Source: Actinospineispora acaciae DSM 45401
GTDB lineage: Bacteria > Actinomycetota > Actinomycetes > Mycobacteriales > Pseudonocardiaceae
Assembly (NCBI RefSeq): GCF_000620785.1
Contig: NZ_JIAI01000008.1
Location: 186,001-250,000, forward strand
DNA length: 64,000 nucleotides
Reading direction: 5' to 3'
The notes under the pieces are model-generated. The model did not search any database and had not been told where the DNA came from. It saw only the letters and a list, made by a program, of their open reading frames with translations. A program made the translations under genes and the position numbers. Shown here piece by piece: positions 60,760-64,000 of this stretch (position 1 is its first letter; the number at the start of each line of letters is the position of its first letter).

Positions 60760-61717
60760 CCACGGCGGGCAGGGCGAACGCGGCTGGTAGGCCGGCGTCG
60801 TGGAAGGTGACGACGCGCGTGATGCCGGTCGGCGCGAGGCTGAGGACCTGCAGGCCGTGCGGGCGGTGCACGCCCCCGGCGTCGCGGGTGTACAGCCCGA
60901 ACGCGGGCTGGCCGTTCGCCGTGGTGGGCAGCAGGCGGAAGTGCCCCGGGCCGGACACCAGCACCCGGCCGGCGAGGAACCGGGCGATCCTGTCCGCGCC
61001 GGCGAACCAGACCGGTATCGGCGGCATCTCCCAGACCGCGTCCTCGGCGAGCAGGCGGGTGAGCGTGTCGACATCCGCGTTCTGGAAGGCCATGGCGTAG
61101 CCGTCCAGCAGCTCGCGCTGCTGCGCCTCGGACGGCTCCATGAGCGTGTCCTCGCGCGGCGACACCCGCCTGAGCTGGGCGCGGGCGCGCTGGAGCGCGC
61201 TGGTCACGGCGGCGTCGGTGGTGCCGATCAGCTCGGCGACCTCGGCGGTCCGCCAGGACAGCACATCGCGCAGGATGAGCACCGCGCGCTGGCGCGGCGG
61301 CAGGTGCTGCAGCGCGGCGACGAAGGCCAGCCGCATGCTCTGCCGGGACTCGACGGTCTCGGCCGGGTCGTCGGGGATGGGCCGCAGCCAGGCGATCTCG
61401 GGCTGGCGCGGCATCGGGCCGTCCGGGATCTCGCCGGGGCCGGCCAGGCCGGAGGGCAGCGGCCGGCGGACGCCGCCCTCCAGCGCCTTGAGGCAGGCCC
61501 TTGTGGCGATGCGGTACAGCCAGGTGCGCAGCGACGCCCGCCCCTGGAACGAGTCGAACGCGCGCCACGCGTTCAGGTAGGTCTCCTGCACCACGTCTTC
61601 GGCGTCCTCGGCCGAGCCGAGCATGCGGTAGCACAGCGCGACCAGCTCGCGCCGGTACGGGGCGGTGAGCCGGGCGAAGTCCGCGCGCTCCGGCAGCTCA
61701 TGGGTCGTCGATGCCAC
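60743..61717 (-). CDS. SigG-type ECF sigma factor with C-terminal SnoaL-like domain
   Basis: 324 residues. Sigma region 2 (YRRELVALCYRMLGSAEDAEDVVQETYLNAWRAFDSF region, residues 20-57) and region 4 (LQHLPPRQRAVLILRDVLSWRTAEVAELIGTTDAAVTSALQRAR, about 137-180) are followed by a SnoaL/NTF2-like domain (LLDGYAMAFQNADVDTLTRLLAEDAVWEMPP). This is the SigG/SigJ-style ECF architecture in which the C-terminal domain regulates activity instead of an anti-sigma factor. It is last in an operon with DUF899 and a small protein (12- and 12-bp gaps). Confidence 0.88.
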   Translation of the reverse strand: MASTTHELPERADFARLTAPYRRELVALCYRMLGSAEDAEDVVQETYLNAWRAFDSFQGRASLRTWLYRIATRACLKALEGGVRRPLPSGLAGPGEIPDGPMPRQPEIAWLRPIPDDPAETVESRQSMRLAFVAALQHLPPRQRAVLILRDVLSWRTAEVAELIGTTDAAVTSALQRARAQLRRVSPREDTLMEPSEAQQRELLDGYAMAFQNADVDTLTRLLAEDAVWEMPPIPVWFAGADRIARFLAGRVLVSGPGHFRLLPTTANGQPAFGLYTRDAGGVHRPHGLQVLSLAPTGITRVVTFHDAGLPAAFALPAVVSAAG

Positions 61718-61729
61718 CGCATGCGCCGT

Positions 61730-62482
61730 TCAGCCGGTGCCGATGCCGGTGCCGGTCTGGGGGCGGGGGTCGGCGGGGTCGTGGGTGCCCTCGTCCGGGT
61801 CGCTCCACCACTGGGCCGGCTCGTCGCCGTACTCGTCGTGCCAGTTCCACCACTCGTACGGCGGGGACTGGGGGTAGCCCTCGGGCGAGTCCTCCCACGC
61901 CTCCTGGCGTCCGAGCGCCGTCATGTCGAGGTAGGCCCAGGTGGTGCCCAGGCCCTCATCACCCCGGTTGTTGATGAAGTAGGTGCGGAACACCCGGTCG
62001 CCGTCGCGGATGAACGCGTTGGTGCCGTGCCACTGGTCCACCCCGAAGTCGACGTCGAACCCGTCGGTGATGGTGTACCAGGGCATCCGCCAGCCCATCC
62101 GCGCCTTGACCCGCTCGATGTCCGGCTGTGGCGCGCGCGAGGCGAAGACCAGGGTGGTGTTGCGGGCGTTCAGGTGCGCGAGGTGACCGACCTGGTCGGC
62201 CATCAGCGAGCAGCCCCGGCAGGCGTGCTCGGGCCAGCCGTGCACGCCGGGCTCGAAGAACGCGCGGTAGACGATGAGCTGCCGACGCCCTTCGAACAGG
62301 TCCAGCAGGCTCGCGGTGCCCTTCGGCCCCTCGAACGTGTAGTTCCCGACCTCCTGCCAGGACATCCGCCGGCGCTCGGCGGCGAGCGCGTCCCTGGCGC
62401 GGGTCACCTCCTTCTCCCGCGCCAGCAGCCGCTGGCGCTGCGCTTCCCATTCCTCCGGGGACACGATCGACGGTGTCTTCAT
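61730..62482 (-). CDS. DUF899 thioredoxin-like protein
   Basis: 250 residues. The family pattern is clear: N-terminal coiled helix (EEWEAQRQRLLAREKEVTRARDALAAERRR), then LIVYRAFFEPGVHGWPEHACRGCSLMADQVGHLAHLNARNTT with a C-x-x-C, and WYTITDGFDVDFGVD. A long acidic, aromatic C-terminal tail ends PQTGTGIGTG. DUF899 proteins have a thioredoxin-like fold, but their reaction is unknown. AGGGAG precedes ATG 62482. Middle gene of the SigG operon, suggesting redox stress response. Confidence 0.85.
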   Translation of the reverse strand: MKTPSIVSPEEWEAQRQRLLAREKEVTRARDALAAERRRMSWQEVGNYTFEGPKGTASLLDLFEGRRQLIVYRAFFEPGVHGWPEHACRGCSLMADQVGHLAHLNARNTTLVFASRAPQPDIERVKARMGWRMPWYTITDGFDVDFGVDQWHGTNAFIRDGDRVFRTYFINNRGDEGLGTTWAYLDMTALGRQEAWEDSPEGYPQSPPYEWWNWHDEYGDEPAQWWSDPDEGTHDPADPRPQTGTGIGTG

Positions 62483-62494
62483 GGCGAACTCCCT

Positions 62495-62794
62495 TCAGAA
62501 CCGGTACGAGCCGACGACGGTGGCGGGCGTGCGCTCCGGCGACCCGACCACTCGCTCCGAGAGGCGGCCTCGGAACTCGGCGAACGCGGCCGAGGCCGAC
62601 AGCGGGTCGGCGTCGCCCTCGACGATCACCAGGTGCACGAACCCGACCCCATCGGCCAGCCGCAGCGCCGCGTAGCGCAGGCCCTCCGGCCGTTCCCGGT
62701 TCAGCTCCTCGAACACCTGTCGTACCAGCTTCTCGTTCTCCTCGGCGGCGGCGTCCGACCTCGTCTCGTACCGCACCACGGCCGCATTGATCAT
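62495..62794 (-). CDS. Small conserved protein of the DUF899-SigG operon (dimeric alpha-beta-barrel-like)
   Basis: 99 residues: NAAVVRYETRSDAAAEENEKLVRQVFEEL begins a beta-alpha unit, followed by LADGVGFVHLVIVEG and a C-terminal helix/strand (VVGSYRF), suggesting a ferredoxin-like or ABM-type dimeric fold. No catalytic residue is evident. First gene of the operon, GAGGAG 5-6 bases before ATG 62794, with a palindromic element just upstream (62808-62830). Function unknown. Confidence 0.7.
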   Translation of the reverse strand: MINAAVVRYETRSDAAAEENEKLVRQVFEELNRERPEGLRYAALRLADGVGFVHLVIVEGDADPLSASAAFAEFRGRLSERVVGSPERTPATVVGSYRF

Positions 62795-62807
62795 TTCTGC
62801 TCCTCGG

Positions 62808-62830
62808 GTATCTGTGACGGCTACAGATAC
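62808..62830. promoter_or_regulatory. Inverted repeat upstream of the DUF899-SigG operon
   Basis: GTATCTGT (62808-62815) and ACAGATAC (62823-62830) form a perfect 8-bp dyad with a 7-bp spacer, ending 14 bp before the first start codon. It could be a repressor site, or contain the -10 (TATCTG) of the operon promoter. Confidence 0.5.
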
Positions 62831-62867
62831 AGAGGCGCGGCGGGCGCGAAACTCATCGCGAGACGCG

Positions 62868-64000
62868 TCAGTCGAACGCGGGCAGCACCCTGGCGCGGAC
62901 CTCGCCGAGCTCCAGCCGCCCGCCGCCCACCGCCGGCGCGCTGGCCGTGACCAGCAGCTCGTCGCCGTCGCGCAGGTAGGTCAGCTCGGAGCCGTCGCGC
63001 AAGGTCAACGGCTCGCGCCCGCCCCAGCTCAGCTCCAGCAGGCAGCCGCGCTGGGACCGCTCCGGGCCGCTGAGCGTGCCGGAGCCGAGCAGGTCACCCG
63101 GCCGCAACGCGGCACCGCCCGAGGTGAGGTGGGCGATCATCTGTGGCGCCGTCCAGTACAGCGAGTCGCCGGGCGGCGCGCAGATCAGCTCCCCGTTCAG
63201 CCGCACCTGCACCGCCACGTCCAGCCCCCGGTCGGCGGGTCCGCGCAAGTAGGGCAGCGGCTCCGGGTCACGCGGCGGCGGGGGCAGGCGGGCGGCGGCC
63301 AGCGCGTCCCACGGCGTGACCCAGCACGAGACCGAGGTGCCGAACGCCTTGCCCAGCATCGGCCCCAGCGGGCGGCTCTCCCAGAACTGGATGTCGCGCG
63401 CGGACCAATCGTTGAGCAGCACCACGCCGAACAGGTGGTCCTCGGCCGCGGCCAGGTGCACCGGCTCGCCGGGGACGCTGGCGCCGCCGATCACGAAGCC
63501 CAGCTCGGCCTCGAAGTCCAGCGCGTGGGTCGGGCCGAAGTCGCCGGGTCCGCGCTGGCCGTTGGGCCGGCGGATCGGGGCGCCGGAGCCGCGCACGGTG
63601 CTGGACCGGCCGTGGTAGCCGACCGGCAGGTGCCGCCAGTTCGGCGCCAGCGGGTCCTCACGCGCGCCCAGGATCCGGGCCGCGTTCACCGCGTGCTGTT
63701 CGCAGGCGAAGAAGTCCACGTAGTCCGCGACGGTGAACGGCAGCAGCGGGCTGACCGCCGCCACCGGATGCCGGAACGCCGCCAGCAGCTCCGGGTCCTC
63801 GCCGGCGACCAGGTCGGACAGCCAGTCCGACACCTCCCGCCAGGCACGCCGCCCGGCGGCCAGCAACGGGTCCAGCGAGGACGCCACCAGCAGCTCCGGC
63901 CACGGCAGCGTCAGCCGCGCGGCCAGCGCGGTCAGGTCCAGGACCAGGTCGTCATCGGTCAACACGCCGAGCCGGGCCGAGGCCGGCGGTTCACCGCCCA
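62868..64000 (-). CDS. fahA: Fumarylacetoacetase, tyrosine catabolism (5' end outside window)
   Basis: At least 376 residues visible; the frame stays open through the right edge (GGEPPASARLGVLTDD...), and the family normally has about 20-30 more residues upstream, so ATG/GTG near 63965 is not the true start. Motifs: YVDFFACEQHAVNAARILG, LPVGYHGRSSTV, DFEAELGFVIGG (metal-binding Glu residues) and LNDWSARDIQFWE. Hydrolyses fumarylacetoacetate to fumarate and acetoacetate, last step of tyrosine/homogentisate degradation; hmgA is expected just outside. Distinct from the FAH-family gene at 32242. Confidence 0.92.
   Translation of the reverse strand, partial: GGEPPASARLGVLTDDDLVLDLTALAARLTLPWPELLVASSLDPLLAAGRRAWREVSDWLSDLVAGEDPELLAAFRHPVAAVSPLLPFTVADYVDFFACEQHAVNAARILGAREDPLAPNWRHLPVGYHGRSSTVRGSGAPIRRPNGQRGPGDFGPTHALDFEAELGFVIGGASVPGEPVHLAAAEDHLFGVVLLNDWSARDIQFWESRPLGPMLGKAFGTSVSCWVTPWDALAAARLPPPPRDPEPLPYLRGPADRGLDVAVQVRLNGELICAPPGDSLYWTAPQMIAHLTSGGAALRPGDLLGSGTLSGPERSQRGCLLELSWGGREPLTLRDGSELTYLRDGDELLVTASAPAVGGGRLELGEVRARVLPAFD

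Overview
The window is one continuous stretch of very GC-rich DNA (by eye about 70% or more G+C) with GTG/ATG/TTG starts, 4-bp ATGA/GTGA gene overlaps and many probable leaderless starts. Lsr2, ClpC, MhuD, DUF3180, DUF397, S-adenosyl methyltransferase (PF04672-type) and eukaryotic-type Ser/Thr kinase genes point to an actinomycete. The gene order tilS-hpt-ftsH-folE-folP-folB-folK-DUF3180-(PrsW)-DUF2520-panC-coaX-lysS-lsr2-clpC-mhuD-hydrolase matches the Mycobacterium Rv3626c-Rv3591c region. The style of intergenic repeats and the accessory genes suggest the order Pseudonocardiales; that placement is inference.

Region 1 (1-20,600) is core. It holds tRNA modification (tilS), purine salvage (hpt), membrane proteolysis (ftsH), a translationally coupled folate operon (folE/P/B/K), pantothenate/CoA genes (panC, coaX, without panD), lysS, the nucleoid silencer lsr2, clpC and a heme-degrading MhuD. 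A secreted trypsin-like protease and a methyltransferase convergent with coaX are inserted.

Region 2 (20,600-27,100) holds small accessory genes (2H phosphoesterase, orphan DUF397, a 28-residue-repeat protein, a heptad coiled-coil protein), an inverted pair of perfect DnaA boxes, and a sugar locus (ROK glucokinase, sugar porter, ROK repressor) followed by DoxX.

Region 3 (27,100-33,950) contains two tandem-duplicated cytochrome P450 genes with duplicated promoters. Beside them is an apparent catabolic operon read leftwards from a divergent FadR-type regulator: FAH-family enzyme, alpha/beta hydrolase, amidohydrolase and a 56-residue Cys-rich protein.

Region 4 (33,950-39,500) is regulatory: a MerR-PP2C fusion, MgtC, two FCD-domain-only paralogues sharing a palindromic upstream element, TetR, GAF-ANTAR and GNAT genes. 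Region 5 (39,500-52,600) is acyl-CoA metabolism: fadB-fadA with a divergent MerR regulator, then a TetR-controlled operon of SDR, NDP-forming acyl-CoA synthetase, acyl-CoA dehydrogenase, enoyl-CoA hydratase and NCS1 permease.

Region 6 (52,600-60,030) is a signalling cluster: methyltransferase, membrane Ser/Thr kinase, FHA protein, second paralogous kinase, the scar of a deleted methyltransferase copy, a binding lipoprotein and a thioesterase. Region 7 (60,030-64,000) holds a vapBC module with a 28-bp palindromic operator, a three-gene operon ending in a SigG-type sigma factor, and fumarylacetoacetase cut by the right edge. I see no rRNA, tRNA, CRISPR, insertion sequence or prophage.
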